Source: an uncultured Eubacteriales bacterium (GTDB taxonomy: Bacteria; Bacillota; Clostridia; Christensenellales; Borkfalkiaceae). Taken from it: a stretch of 64,000 bases of DNA. Below, piece by piece: positions 8,235-19,232 of this stretch. The DNA lies in NCBI GenBank assembly GCA_900548285.1, contig URKE01000002.1, forward strand, positions 1 to 64,000. Reading direction: 5' to 3'. Position 1 is the stretch's first letter. Every line of letters begins with the position of its first letter. Made by a program: the position numbers and the translations under genes. Below the pieces are notes generated by a model. The model made no database searches, had not been told where the DNA came from, and saw only the letters and a program-made list of their open reading frames with translations.

Positions 8235-8267
8235 AACCTCTCATAAGATTTTACGGGAGGTTTTTTT
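8235..8267 (+). terminator. Terminator-like hairpin that buries the yabP ribosome site
   Basis: Stem aacctctc (8235-8242) pairs with gggaggtt (8255-8262, one G-U pair), loop of 12 bases, then a T run directly up to the yabP ATG at 8268. The 3' arm is the only Shine-Dalgarno sequence of yabP, so the same hairpin can both end the upstream transcript and mask the yabP ribosome site. Confidence 0.65.
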
Positions 8268-8525
8268 ATGGATAAAATTATTCCTGATTTCGTTATCGAA
8301 TACAAAAAATCGTTCACGGCGAGCGGCGTGGGCGACGTTATTTCGTTCAACGACAGAGAAATAAGGCTGAGTCTTGTCGAGGGCGGCAGGGTTTGTATAA
8401 CGGGCGAGGGGCTTAAAATCGTCGGGTTTGAAAAGCGCACGGGAGAATTTAAAATGGTCGGCGCGGTCGTCGCCGTAAAATTCCTTTCGGGCGGGCAGAC
8501 GACTCTGAAGAGGTTCTTCAAATAA
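8268..8525 (+). CDS. yabP: Sporulation protein YabP
   Basis: An 85-residue protein of the YabP/YqfC family; conserved features include the central ISFNDREIRLSL strand and ITGEGLKIVGFE. In B. subtilis yabP and yabQ are sporulation genes, YabQ being needed for cortex formation. It is followed with a one-base overlap by yabQ and then divIC, the same gene order as in Bacillus. The ribosome site gggagg lies in the 3' arm of a hairpin. Confidence 0.92.
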   Translation: MDKIIPDFVIEYKKSFTASGVGDVISFNDREIRLSLVEGGRVCITGEGLKIVGFEKRTGEFKMVGAVVAVKFLSGGQTTLKRFFK

Positions 8526-9088
8526 TGTTCGTAACGGAAGGACAGTTATATTATTTCATCGAATGTGTTTTTATCGGCGTGCTTTGCGGCGCGGCGTATT
8601 TTCCGCTTGCGGCGGTCGGTGAGATTTTATCCGCGAAGCGTTTTAAGGCGAAAAGGGCGGTCGGGTTGATTGCGGACTTGCTTTTCGCCGTTCCGTGCTG
8701 CGTTATTTACGGCAGAATGTCGCTTTTTTTCGGTTTTCCCGATTTCAGGGCGTATATGCCGCTCGGCGTCGCGCTCGGTTTTGTCGCAGAAAACGCAAGT
8801 TTTAATAAAACGCTTGCAATTTTAACCGAAAAAGCGTATAATAAAATTGCGAAAAGTATTGCCTTGATGTTACGGAGGAAGCACAGTGACCGAAAAAAAG
8901 TTAAAACGCCTCGTGTCCGCGGGGACGGCTATAGCGGTAGTGTTCTTATTCGTTCTCATAACGGTTCTGATTTATCAACTCGTGGCGATGGGAACGAAAA
9001 AAAGAGAAGCGGAACGCCTTCAGCGGGAAATAACGGAATTACAGGAAGAGATCGCAAACGGAAAAGACGAAATAGATCTCTGGCTTAA
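8525..9088 (+). CDS. yabQ: Sporulation protein YabQ
   Basis: Residues 1 to about 120 form a YabQ-type membrane protein with three hydrophobic segments, starting FVTEGQLYYFIECVFIGVL. After LTEKAYNKIAKSIALMLRRK the frame runs on for about 65 very basic, Gly/Ser/Arg-rich residues that overlap divIC by 203 bp in another frame. That tail looks like an out-of-frame reading of divIC rather than a conserved domain, although YabQ C-termini are variable and the total length (187) is near that of B. subtilis YabQ. It is needed for spore cortex formation in the family. Confidence 0.85.
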   Translation: MFVTEGQLYYFIECVFIGVLCGAAYFPLAAVGEILSAKRFKAKRAVGLIADLLFAVPCCVIYGRMSLFFGFPDFRAYMPLGVALGFVAENASFNKTLAILTEKAYNKIAKSIALMLRRKHSDRKKVKTPRVRGDGYSGSVLIRSHNGSDLSTRGDGNEKKRSGTPSAGNNGITGRDRKRKRRNRSLA

Positions 9089-9155
9089 AAAATGGAAGAT
9101 CGAAGAGCGGGCAAGGCAGAAGGGATATATTTACAAAAATGACGACAACGGCTGA
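8886..9155 (+). CDS. divIC: Septum formation initiator DivIC (FtsB family)
   Basis: An 89-residue bitopic protein: short basic cytoplasmic N-terminus, one transmembrane helix (about residues 11-33), then a coiled coil (KKREAERLQREITELQEEI) and a short conserved extracytoplasmic end. It should act in the divisome with FtsL and FtsQ (DivIB), both encoded in the dcw cluster at 50.8 and 59.4 kb. The start is GTG at 8886, 5 bp after ggagg, well inside the yabQ frame. The yabP-yabQ-divIC order supports the call. Confidence 0.9.
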   Translation: MTEKKLKRLVSAGTAIAVVFLFVLITVLIYQLVAMGTKKREAERLQREITELQEEIANGKDEIDLWLKKWKIEERARQKGYIYKNDDNG

Positions 9156-10056
9156 TAAAAACGGAATTTTCGCCGTTTTCGACGTCGGGTCCAACTCCGT
9201 CCGCGCGCTCGTCCGTTCGCAAGAAAAAACATATTTTCAGGGGCTTATAACAACACGCCTCGGAGAAAAACTCGACGAGAAAAAAGAGTTGACGCCCGTT
9301 GCCGTCGAAAGGACGGTTAAAGGAATAGAAAAATTGCTCGCGGAAGTTAAAAAATACGATCCGCAAAGAATATTCGCGTTTGCTACGGAAGCCGTGAGAA
9401 GCGCGAAAAACGGTTCGGAGTTCGTCGGCGAAGTTAAAAAAAGAACGTCCCTGACGATCGAAATTATCGACGGCGAAGAAGAAGGCGAAATCGGGCTTTC
9501 GGGCGCTGTCGGCGCGGGCGACGGCGGAATTATCGACATAGGCGGCGCGAGCGCGGAAATCGCCGTCAGAAAGGGCGGAAAAACGGTTTATTGCCACTCT
9601 CTCCCTCTCGGCGCGGTAAGGCTTAAAGATATTTGCGGCGAGGACGAGGGAAAACTTTGCGAACTTATCGATAAACGCATAAAAGAATACGGCGAAGTGC
9701 CGGAAAACGTGCCTTTTTACGCCGTTGGCGGTACGGCTACGGCTTTCTGCGCTTGTTTTCTCGGGCTCGACAGGTACGACCGCGAAAAGGTCAACGGAAC
9801 GGAAATTACGGTCGGTCAAATCCGCGAAACTTACGAAAAAATAAAGAACGCGACTTATGAAGAGCGCGTAAAAACGCTTAAAATAAGCGAAAAAAGAGCC
9901 GAAATCATCGTCGGAGGGGCGTATTTGCTTTTAAGGTTAGTATCCGACTTCGGTATCGGTAAAATTACGGTCAGCGAAAACGATAACATGCTCGGCTTTT
10001 TGATAAAACGGGGCGTAATCGGACAGGAGAGTTATGGAGCAGGAAAAAACGGGTAA
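9139..10056 (+). CDS. Ppx/GppA-family phosphatase
   Basis: A 305-residue ASKHA-fold protein of the exopolyphosphatase / guanosine pentaphosphate phosphatase family. Phosphate-binding motifs are DVGSNSVRALV at the N-terminus, the FATEAVRSAKN block, and DIGGASAEIAV in the second lobe. It is of the short form without the C-terminal HD-like domain, so which of the two activities it has cannot be told. It overlaps the divIC end by 17 bp and the M50 gene by 23 bp, so the three are one transcription unit. Confidence 0.9.
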   Translation: MTTTADKNGIFAVFDVGSNSVRALVRSQEKTYFQGLITTRLGEKLDEKKELTPVAVERTVKGIEKLLAEVKKYDPQRIFAFATEAVRSAKNGSEFVGEVKKRTSLTIEIIDGEEEGEIGLSGAVGAGDGGIIDIGGASAEIAVRKGGKTVYCHSLPLGAVRLKDICGEDEGKLCELIDKRIKEYGEVPENVPFYAVGGTATAFCACFLGLDRYDREKVNGTEITVGQIRETYEKIKNATYEERVKTLKISEKRAEIIVGGAYLLLRLVSDFGIGKITVSENDNMLGFLIKRGVIGQESYGAGKNG

Positions 10057-11089
10057 CGGAGTAGGGAAGAAAATTCTTATAATCGTAATGTACGTCTGCG
10101 CCGTCCTGATGGCGGTTTTTTCGTCGTTTGCTCTTTCGGCAAACATCTGGCTCAGGCTGTTTCTTATGTTATGCGGCCTGGTTATAGGGTTGGCGGTCAC
10201 CGCGTTGTTTCACGAGGGCGGGCATGCGCTCGTCGCGAAGAGAAACGGCTTCGAGGTCGCGGGTTTTTCGTTCTTCATTTTCAGATACGACAAGCAGGCG
10301 ATAAAGAAGTTTTCCGTTTCGTTTAAAAATTCTTATCTCGGGGCTACGGATATCGTTCCCACGCGAAAAGGCGATCTTGGTAAAAGATACGCGAAAACGG
10401 TTGCGGGCGGAATTTTAGGCGGAGTTATCGCCGTTGCGATTCTCGTTGCGGGGTTCATAACGTTTATGGCTCTTTCCGCGCCGCTCGGAGCGATTTTTTT
10501 CTGCGGAATGCCTCTGTCGGTTGTTATTTTTATAATCAACGCCGTGCCGGGGTTTGTTCCCGATAACGACGGGGCGGTTCTTGCCGCGATGCTTTCGGAC
10601 GGCGACGAAAAGAAAAACATCGAGAAACTTCTCGGAATAACCGAAGAACTTTACGAGGGGAAATCCTACGCGGAGATAGACTGCTCGCTGTTCGAGCCGG
10701 AGCAGAGCGCGTCGGAATCCGTAAAGGCGAGGTTTGCTCTTTTGCGGCTGCGCAGAGCGGAAGAACTTTTCGAGCCGAAGGATATCGTCGCGGGGCTTGA
10801 AGAATTGCAGAATGCCGAGGATTACCTCGACGACGAAGCGGCGATAGAAATGCTGTTCGCTTATATAATGCTCGGGGATGAGGGGAAAATAGAGGAATAC
10901 GAATATCTTCTCGATAAGTGCGACACTCTTCCCGGGGCGTCCGGTATGAGAACGCTCGTTTATTACGCGGCTTATAAGGGCGATGAAAAATACGTAAAAG
11001 CAACGCTTAAATCGGCGAAAAAGATATGCGCCAAAGCCTATCTCAAAGGCGACGGAAAATTCAACGCGGAAATGCTTTCCCGCCTTTAA
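10034..11089 (+). CDS. M50-type site-2 membrane protease
   Basis: A 351-residue protein with about four to five hydrophobic helices in the first 190 residues. The zinc motif is HEGGH at residues 60-64 and the third-ligand region is N169..P176-D-N-D179-G180, matching the NxxP..DG pattern of intramembrane metalloproteases (SpoIVFB/YdiL group). The last ~160 residues are soluble and helical, with a repeat-like look. The substrate is unknown; the yabPQ context does not prove a sporulation role. It ends the operon at a strong terminator. Confidence 0.8.
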   Translation: MEQEKTGNGVGKKILIIVMYVCAVLMAVFSSFALSANIWLRLFLMLCGLVIGLAVTALFHEGGHALVAKRNGFEVAGFSFFIFRYDKQAIKKFSVSFKNSYLGATDIVPTRKGDLGKRYAKTVAGGILGGVIAVAILVAGFITFMALSAPLGAIFFCGMPLSVVIFIINAVPGFVPDNDGAVLAAMLSDGDEKKNIEKLLGITEELYEGKSYAEIDCSLFEPEQSASESVKARFALLRLRRAEELFEPKDIVAGLEELQNAEDYLDDEAAIEMLFAYIMLGDEGKIEEYEYLLDKCDTLPGASGMRTLVYYAAYKGDEKYVKATLKSAKKICAKAYLKGDGKFNAEMLSRL

Positions 11090-11115
11090 TTTCAATTTGA
11101 TTTCAACAGTATGCG

Positions 11116-11143
11116 AAACGCGGCTTTCACGCCGCGTTTTTTT
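11116..11143 (+). terminator. Rho-independent terminator after the M50 protease gene
   Basis: Perfect 9-bp stem aaacgcggc/gccgcgttt, 6-base loop, followed by a T run. Confidence 0.92.
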
Positions 11144-11185
11144 AATTTTTCAGCCATAAATATCCGAAGAATTTACGCAAATCGC

Positions 11186-11214
11186 TTTACTTATTTATAA
11201 TAATATATTATAAT
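11186..11214 (+). promoter_or_regulatory. Sigma-A promoter of gyrB-gyrA
   Basis: TTTACT (11186-11191), 17 bp, TATAAT (11209-11214), in a strongly A/T-rich, imperfectly palindromic stretch. The leader of about 80 bases contains a small hairpin (cgggga/tccccg, 11253-11270) followed by TTTT, which could attenuate or stabilise the message. Confidence 0.55.
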
Positions 11215-11283
11215 AAGTATAAAGGTGTAATTCTGCCTTAAAAACTCGATTTCGGGGACGGATATCCCCGTTTTCCGAAGTAA

Positions 11284-13206
<1,923 letters not shown>

Positions 13207-13224
13207 CGGGGAGGATTTTAGGAA

Positions 13225-15933
13225 ATGGCTAAAAAAGAATTTGATCAGGCGCTTACGGACGAGTTTAAACGTACGCTGGATATGACCAAGATAATCGATA
13301 TCGAGGTCGATAAAGAGTTAAAACAAAGTTTCATCGATTACGCTATGTGCGTAAACCGTTCGAGGGCTATTCCGGACGTAAGGGACGGTTTGAAGCCCGT
13401 TCACAGAAGGATTCTTTATTCTATGAACGAACTCGGTTTAACGCCCGATAAACCTTATAAAAAGTGCGCCACCATCGTCGGCGACGTTCTCGGTAAATAT
13501 CACCCGCACGGCGACAGTTCCGTTTACGACGCTCTCGTTCGTCTTGCGCAGGACTTTTCGATAAACGTTCCGCTCGTGGACGGACACGGAAACTTCGGTT
13601 CTGTCGACGGCGATCCCGCCGCGGCTTACAGGTACACCGAAGCGAGAATGAGTAAACCCGCTCTCGAAATGCTCCGCGAAATCGATAAGGAAACGGTAGA
13701 CTTCTATCCGAACTTCGACGATACGAGAATGCAGCCCGTTGTTTTGCCGGCGAGATACCCCAACCTTCTCGTCAACGGCGCGGACGGCATAGCCGTAGGT
13801 ATGGCTACGAACATTCCGCCTCACAACCTCGGCGAAGCGATCGACGGCGCGATTGCGGTCATCGATAACCCTGAAATAACGGTTGACGAACTGTTGAAAT
13901 ACATTCCCGCGCCCGATTTCCCCACCGGTGGCATAATCATGGGCAGAAGCGGAATAAGAAACGCTTACAGAACGGGCAGAGGAAGCATTATTCTCCGCGC
14001 CAAGTGCGAAATAGAGGAATTCAACAACGGCACGCGCCAGAGAATCATCGTAACCGAACTTCCTTATCAGGTAAACAAGCAGAAACTTATCGAAACCATT
14101 GCCGATTACGTTAAAAACAAACGTCTCGAAGGCATTTCCAACATAAACGACGAGTCGGACAGACACGGCATGCGTATCGTTATCGAAATCAAAAAGGATG
14201 CGAACGCTCAGGTTGTTCTCAATTCGCTTTATAAGCAGACGAACCTTCAGATTTCAGACGGTATCATTCTTCTTGCGCTTGTCGGAACCGACCCGAAGAT
14301 TCTCAACCTTAAAGAAATTCTTTCTTACTTTGTGGATCACCAGATAGACGTTATCGAAAGACGTACGAAATACGATCTTGCGAGAACGAGAGAAAGGGAG
14401 CATATCGTCAAAGGTCTTGTTATCGCGCTCGCCAACATCGACGAGGTTATCGCGATAATCAAACGCAGTAAGGACAAAGACGAAGCGACTTCGCAGTTAA
14501 AATCGGCGTTCCTTCTCGACGACAAACAATGTACCGCCATTCTCGAAATGAGGCTTCAGAGGCTCACTTCTATGGAAGTGGACAAGTTGAACGAAGAACT
14601 TCGCCAACTCGACGCCACCATAGCCGACCTCGAAGATATCCTGCAGAAGCCGGAAAGAGTGAGAGCGATCGTAAGAAACGACCTTGAAGATATAAAGAAC
14701 AGATACCCCACTCCGAGAAAAACCGAGATTTCCACCGATTATGCGGATATAGGCGAAGCGGACCTTATCGAAAGAGAGGACGTCGTTATTTCGATGACGC
14801 ATATGGGTTACGTCAAGAGAATCGCAACGAAGGAGTGTAAGGCTCAGCGTCGCGGAGGAAAGGGCGTAACGGCTCATAAGCCCAAGGAAGAAGATTTTGT
14901 GGAGAATATGTTCGTATGCTCCACGCACGACGATCTGTTGTTCTTCAGTTCGCTCGGCAAGGTTTACAGAATCAAGGCTTACGAAGTCCCCGAAGCGTCC
15001 AAGGGCGCGACGAGGGGCAGGGCGATCGTCAACCTTATTCAGGTGAGCAACGGCGAAAGAATCACCGCGGTTATTCCGAGAAAGGAACTTCCGGGCGAAG
15101 ATCTCGAAACGAAAATCGACGAGAACGGCAACGAAGTCGTTACGGACGAATCCGTCACGGCGGCGGAAGTGGTTGAAACAACCGAAACGACCGCGGAAAC
15201 CGAAAACACTACCGAAAACGCAACCGAAAATTGCGCGGGCGGTTACATCATGATGGCGACCAAGTTCGGTCTTATCAAGAAAACGGCTATGTCCGAGTTC
15301 GATTCGATAAGAAAGAGCGGAAAGATCGCGATAAGCCTTCTCCCCGGCGACGAACTTATTTCCGTCCAACTCACGAGCGGCGAGGACGAAGTTCTTATCG
15401 GTTCTCACGAAGGTAAGTGTATCAGATTCAGCGAAAAAGACGTCAGAAAGATGGGCAGAGATACGCAGGGCGTGAGATCTATCGACCTTTCGGACGGCGA
15501 TTACGTCATCGATATGTCCGTCGTCAAGCCGGACGATACGGTTATCACCATTTCGTCCAACGGTTACGGCAAGAGAAGCAGCGTTGACGAATACAGACTC
15601 CAGTCCAGAGCGGGTAAGGGCATAAAAGCCGGTCAGTTCAACGAAAAGACGGGTTATCTCGTCGGAATCAAACCCGTTCGCGAGGGCGAGGATATAATGA
15701 TGATTTCCGACACGGGTATCGCCATAAGAACGAGAGTTGACGAGATTTCGCTCATCAGCCGCGACACGCAGGGCGTAAAGGTTATGCGTCTTGACGGCGC
15801 GTCCATCTCCACGATAGCGATAACTCCGCACGAGGACGAAGAGGAAGTTGCCGAAGGCGAAGAACTTGCCGAAGGCGAAACCGCGGAAACGGAAGAAAGC
15901 GGCGCAGAACCGACGGAAACCGTTGAAGAATAA
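13225..15933 (+). CDS. gyrA: DNA gyrase subunit A
   Basis: Breakage-reunion subunit, 902 residues. The catalytic tyrosine is Tyr137 in [10 protein letters not shown]; the quinolone-determining region reads [10 protein letters not shown], with Ser98 and Asp102 at the positions of E. coli Ser83 and Asp87, that is, the drug-sensitive residues. The GyrA box QRRGGKG is present at the start of the C-terminal beta-pinwheel, so it should be a true gyrase rather than topoisomerase IV. About 25 Thr/Glu-rich residues (roughly 648-672) are inserted within the pinwheel, and the end is an acidic tail. It forms an operon with gyrB and ends at a terminator. Confidence 0.98.
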   Translation: MAKKEFDQALTDEFKRTLDMTKIIDIEVDKELKQSFIDYAMCVNRSRAIPDVRDGLKPVHRRILYSMNELGLTPDKPYKKCATIVGDVLGKYHPHGDSSVYDALVRLAQDFSINVPLVDGHGNFGSVDGDPAAAYRYTEARMSKPALEMLREIDKETVDFYPNFDDTRMQPVVLPARYPNLLVNGADGIAVGMATNIPPHNLGEAIDGAIAVIDNPEITVDELLKYIPAPDFPTGGIIMGRSGIRNAYRTGRGSIILRAKCEIEEFNNGTRQRIIVTELPYQVNKQKLIETIADYVKNKRLEGISNINDESDRHGMRIVIEIKKDANAQVVLNSLYKQTNLQISDGIILLALVGTDPKILNLKEILSYFVDHQIDVIERRTKYDLARTREREHIVKGLVIALANIDEVIAIIKRSKDKDEATSQLKSAFLLDDKQCTAILEMRLQRLTSMEVDKLNEELRQLDATIADLEDILQKPERVRAIVRNDLEDIKNRYPTPRKTEISTDYADIGEADLIEREDVVISMTHMGYVKRIATKECKAQRRGGKGVTAHKPKEEDFVENMFVCSTHDDLLFFSSLGKVYRIKAYEVPEASKGATRGRAIVNLIQVSNGERITAVIPRKELPGEDLETKIDENGNEVVTDESVTAAEVVETTETTAETENTTENATENCAGGYIMMATKFGLIKKTAMSEFDSIRKSGKIAISLLPGDELISVQLTSGEDEVLIGSHEGKCIRFSEKDVRKMGRDTQGVRSIDLSDGDYVIDMSVVKPDDTVITISSNGYGKRSSVDEYRLQSRAGKGIKAGQFNEKTGYLVGIKPVREGEDIMMISDTGIAIRTRVDEISLISRDTQGVKVMRLDGASISTIAITPHEDEEEVAEGEELAEGETAETEESGAEPTETVEE

Positions 15934-15949
15934 TATCCGAACTATTGAC

Positions 15950-15984
15950 GGGCGAGCCTCCGAGTAGGCTCGCCCTTAATTTAT
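15950..15984 (+). terminator. Rho-independent terminator after gyrA
   Basis: Perfect 10-bp stem gggcgagcct/aggctcgccc with a 6-base loop, followed by an A/T-rich run with several T residues. Confidence 0.85.
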
Positions 15985-16367
15985 GCCACAACTTATCTTG
16001 AAATCTCAGACCTTTATATGTGAAATCCCTGCGGTTTTATGTCTTTTGTATGAAAATTTTATACTTTGTTGCTTTTGCTCTAAAAACAGTTTCCTTTTTC
16101 AATAAAAAGGTGTATACTGAAGATAATGGGGGAGGTTGTGGAGATTTTGCATTTTGCAGAACGAAACAACTCAAATCGGTAAGGTTTTGGCAAGGTTCGT
16201 TTTAATCTTGCCCCGCATAGGTCGCGCGGATTTACGCGACTGAGCCGCAAAATAATATAAAATAAAAAAACGATATAAAACGTATTCCGGACGTTTCCGG
16301 GTTTAACGCCCACGTTTGTCCGCAAATGCGAAAACAATAAAGAAAAACGAAAAAGCGAGGTAAAAAC
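15985..16367 (+). other. Long leader region ahead of pckA
   Basis: No gene is convincing here. A weak promoter (TTTCCT at 16090, TATACT at 16113-16118, 17-bp spacer) may start a leader of about 240 bases. Within it, aacgaa (16160-16165) can pair with ttcgtt (16196-16201), while ggcaag (16189-16194) inside that loop can instead pair with cttgcc (16207-16212); a further hairpin gtcgcg/cgcgac follows at 16221-16240. No T run follows any of them. The mutually exclusive stems suggest a possible regulatory leader, but no known riboswitch class is recognised. Confidence 0.35.
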
Positions 16368-17972
16368 ATGAAAAAGATTGATTTAGCCAAATACGGTATA
16401 ACCGGCGTTAAAGAAATCGTACACAATCCTTCTTACGAAGAACTTTTCAAAGAAGAAACCGATCCTGCTTTGGAGGGTTATGAAAAAGGACAAGTCAGCG
16501 AACTCGGCGCTGTAAACGTCATGACGGGTATTTATACAGGTCGTTCGCCAAAAGATAAATTCATCGTTGTGGACGATAATTCCAAAGACACCGTATGGTG
16601 GACTTCGGACGAATACAAAAACGACAACCATCCCGCAACCGTCGAAGCGTGGAACGCCGTCAAGAAAATCGCCGTGGACGAACTTTCCGGCAAAAAACTT
16701 TACGTCGTGGACGCATTCTGCGGCGCGAATAAAGACACGCGCATGGCAATCCGCTTCATAGTGGAAGTTGCATGGCAGGCTCACTTCGTCACAAACATGT
16801 TTATCAAACCCACCAAGGAAGAACTCGAAAACTTTGAACCCGATTTCGTCGTTTACAACGCTTCCAAGGCTAAAGTTGAAAACTATAAAGAACTCGGACT
16901 TAACTCCGAAACCGCCGTTATGTTCAACATAACGAGCAGAGAACAGATCATTGTCAACACCTGGTACGGCGGCGAAATGAAAAAAGGTATGTTCTCGATG
17001 ATGAACTATTACCTTCCTTTGAAGGGCATTGCTTCGATGCACTGTTCCGCGAACACCGATCTTAACGGCAAAAACACCGCGATTTTCTTCGGGCTTTCCG
17101 GAACGGGTAAAACCACCCTTTCCACCGATCCGAAAAGACTTCTTATCGGCGATGACGAACACGGCTGGGACGATAACGGCGTGTTTAACTTCGAAGGCGG
17201 TTGCTACGCGAAGGTTATCAATCTCGACAAGGATTCCGAACCGGACATTTACAACGCAATCAGAAGAGACGCGCTTCTCGAGAACGTAACTCTCGACAAG
17301 GACGGTAAAATCGACTTTGCCGATAAGAGCGTTACGGAAAACACCCGCGTTTCCTATCCTATCGATCATATCACGAACATCGTTCGTCCCGTTTCCGCCG
17401 CGCCGGATGCAAAGAGCGTAATTTTCCTTTCGGCAGACGCATTCGGGGTTCTTCCTCCCGTATCTGTCCTTACGCCGGAGCAGACTCAGTATTACTTCCT
17501 TTCCGGTTTCACCGCTAAACTTGCGGGAACGGAACGCGGAATAACCGAACCCACGCCCACGTTCTCGGCTTGTTTCGGTCAGGCTTTCCTCGAACTTCAT
17601 CCCACCAAATACGCGGAAGAACTCGTTAAGAAGATGGAGAAGAGCGGCGCTAAGGCATACCTTGTAAACACCGGCTGGAACGGAACGGGTAAACGTATTT
17701 CCATCAAGGATACCCGCGGAATCATCGACGCTATTTTAAGCGGCGCGATCGATAAGGCTCCCACGAAGAAGATACCTTATTTCGATTTTGAAGTTCCCAC
17801 CGAACTTCCCGGCGTAGATCCCGCGATTCTCGATCCGAGAGATACTTACGCGGACGCGAAAGCCTGGAACGAAAAAGCCGTCGACCTTGCCGGCAGATTT
17901 ATCAAAAACTTCGCGAAGTACGAAGGTAACGCGGCAGGCAAAGCGCTTGTTTCCGCAGGTCCGAAGATCTGA
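16368..17972 (+). CDS. pckA: Phosphoenolpyruvate carboxykinase (ATP)
   Basis: Interconverts oxaloacetate + ATP and PEP + CO2 + ADP, 534 residues. The ATP type is shown by the P-loop GLSGTGKTT at about residues 242-250 followed by LIGDDEHGW, plus the TGRSPKDKF and [12 protein letters not shown] blocks. In fermentative anaerobes the enzyme often runs in the carboxylating direction; in others it is gluconeogenic, and the sequence does not decide. It is a single-gene unit with its own long leader and terminator. Confidence 0.97.
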   Translation: MKKIDLAKYGITGVKEIVHNPSYEELFKEETDPALEGYEKGQVSELGAVNVMTGIYTGRSPKDKFIVVDDNSKDTVWWTSDEYKNDNHPATVEAWNAVKKIAVDELSGKKLYVVDAFCGANKDTRMAIRFIVEVAWQAHFVTNMFIKPTKEELENFEPDFVVYNASKAKVENYKELGLNSETAVMFNITSREQIIVNTWYGGEMKKGMFSMMNYYLPLKGIASMHCSANTDLNGKNTAIFFGLSGTGKTTLSTDPKRLLIGDDEHGWDDNGVFNFEGGCYAKVINLDKDSEPDIYNAIRRDALLENVTLDKDGKIDFADKSVTENTRVSYPIDHITNIVRPVSAAPDAKSVIFLSADAFGVLPPVSVLTPEQTQYYFLSGFTAKLAGTERGITEPTPTFSACFGQAFLELHPTKYAEELVKKMEKSGAKAYLVNTGWNGTGKRISIKDTRGIIDAILSGAIDKAPTKKIPYFDFEVPTELPGVDPAILDPRDTYADAKAWNEKAVDLAGRFIKNFAKYEGNAAGKALVSAGPKI

Positions 17973-18004
17973 TAGCGAAGAATCAATCGATTTAAAAACC
18001 GAAA

Positions 18005-18044
18005 CGCCGCGTTTTTCGTCAGCGAAAAACGCGGCGCTATTTTA
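18005..18044 (+). terminator. Rho-independent terminator after pckA
   Basis: Perfect 14-bp stem cgccgcgtttttcg/cgaaaaacgcggcg with a 4-base loop, then an A/T-rich stretch. Being nearly symmetric it may also serve the minus-strand gene that ends at 18062. Confidence 0.85.
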
Positions 18045-18061
18045 TAAGCGTGATTTTACGG

Positions 18062-18439
18062 TTAAAATACGTTTTCGAATCTGATGAGATAGCCTTTGGG
18101 AATACTTTTGCATAAGTCCGCAATCACCACGTATTTGGTGTACGCCTCGTCGTATTTGCCGTTTTTGGTGAACGCAACACCCTCCGAAAGCCACATATCG
18201 AGTTCTTTTATGTCGTTATGCGAAAGGAAAGCGTGAATTTTCTCTTTTTCCTTAATCCAGCGGTTTCTCACGTTTTCCGCGTCCGAAACCGTCGCCGTTC
18301 CGGAAAATTCCTTTTCTTGCATAATCACCGCTTGTTCGCGAAGTCGCTCGAATGCCGAACGAACGTAAATTTGTTCGTAAACCGCCGCGCCGGAAAGCAA
18401 AAGAAGCGCGACGAGTACCGATATAAGCGATTTTACCAA
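18062..18439 (-). CDS. DUF4363 family protein
   Basis: A 125-residue protein with one N-terminal membrane anchor or signal segment (VKSLISVLVALLLLSGAAVY) and an extracytoplasmic helical domain. It matches the DUF4363 family, which in Clostridia is usually encoded directly after a DUF421 protein, as here (7-bp overlap). Function unknown; a joint role with the DUF421 protein at the membrane is inferred from the pairing. Confidence 0.8.
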   Translation of the reverse strand: MVKSLISVLVALLLLSGAAVYEQIYVRSAFERLREQAVIMQEKEFSGTATVSDAENVRNRWIKEKEKIHAFLSHNDIKELDMWLSEGVAFTKNGKYDEAYTKYVVIADLCKSIPKGYLIRFENVF

Positions 18440-19122
18440 TTCAAACCCTCCTTAAATTTTATATTGAAAGTTTCATATTTCTGATTTTCATTCTGATAGT
18501 AGACTTTTCCGTTGCCGTCCACCGTCATAACGCCCACCTGTTTCAGGGTTTTCGCGCCGTGTTTTCTGATCGTTTCGTTAAGCGTTTTCAGATCCCAGTC
18601 GATCAGTTCGAGGTTGTTATGAATTGCTTTTCCTTCGCACACGAGCAGTACGGGCAAGGATGTTTTGCCGCATTGTTCGCCCGCTTTTTCCATTGCGGAA
18701 AGTTTGCCGTTCGATTCAAAAATAGCGTAATCGAGGTCGTCGAGCGAAAAATATCCCGCCGAACGCATCGATTCGATAAGATCTTCCACGTCCATATTGT
18801 TTTTTCTTAGTTCCACGAAATCCACTCCGTCTTTATTGAGAACGATCGACGGTTTTCCGCTTATCACCCTTTTCAGGATTCTCCCCGAGCGGTCGAGCAG
18901 CGACAACGTCTGATGAATGATGAACACCGCGAGAATGGCGGCTATCCCGTAAATCAGCGGAACGGATATATCGGACATCGGTATGCAGGCGAGTTCTGCT
19001 ATGAGCAAAGTGATAACGAGTTCGAACGGTTGCATTTCGCCGATTTGTCTTTTTCCCATAAGGCGCATAACGACGAGAAGAATGATAAAAGTCAGCGTCG
19101 AACGAATAAAAATTATTATCAT
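18433..19122 (-). CDS. DUF421 (YetF-like) membrane protein
   Basis: A 229-residue protein with three N-terminal transmembrane segments (roughly residues 1-80; GKRQIGEMQPFELVITLLIA is the conserved block) followed by the cytoplasmic YetF-like domain with GKPSIVLNKDGV and LR..N....DLIESMR. Such proteins are common in spore formers; related YetF-type proteins are spore membrane components, but the biochemical role is unsettled. No Shine-Dalgarno sequence precedes the ATG, and a possible -10 box (TATACT, 19134-19129 on the minus strand) would start the message at the ATG itself. Confidence 0.88.
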   Translation of the reverse strand: MIIIFIRSTLTFIILLVVMRLMGKRQIGEMQPFELVITLLIAELACIPMSDISVPLIYGIAAILAVFIIHQTLSLLDRSGRILKRVISGKPSIVLNKDGVDFVELRKNNMDVEDLIESMRSAGYFSLDDLDYAIFESNGKLSAMEKAGEQCGKTSLPVLLVCEGKAIHNNLELIDWDLKTLNETIRKHGAKTLKQVGVMTVDGNGKVYYQNENQKYETFNIKFKEGLNW

Positions 19123-19165
19123 AAAAAAAGTATATCAAAACGTTTGCAAATTATGTGAATTACTA

Positions 19166-19194
19166 TTGACTTAACTTTCTCGTTATGATAGAAT
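19166..19194 (+). promoter_or_regulatory. Sigma-A promoter of the ABC exporter gene
   Basis: TTGACT (19166-19171), 17 bp, TAGAAT (19189-19194), about 38 bp upstream of the ATG chosen for the exporter gene. Confidence 0.7.
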
Positions 19195-19232
19195 AGCCGC
19201 GTCTTTGAAAATAATGTATGAGGACGTCTGTT

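Noticed and set aside
14497..15831. Long minus-strand open frame antisense to gyrA
   Set aside because: Composition is that of an antisense shadow (high Arg, His, Val) with no recognisable domain; gyrA on the other strand is certain.
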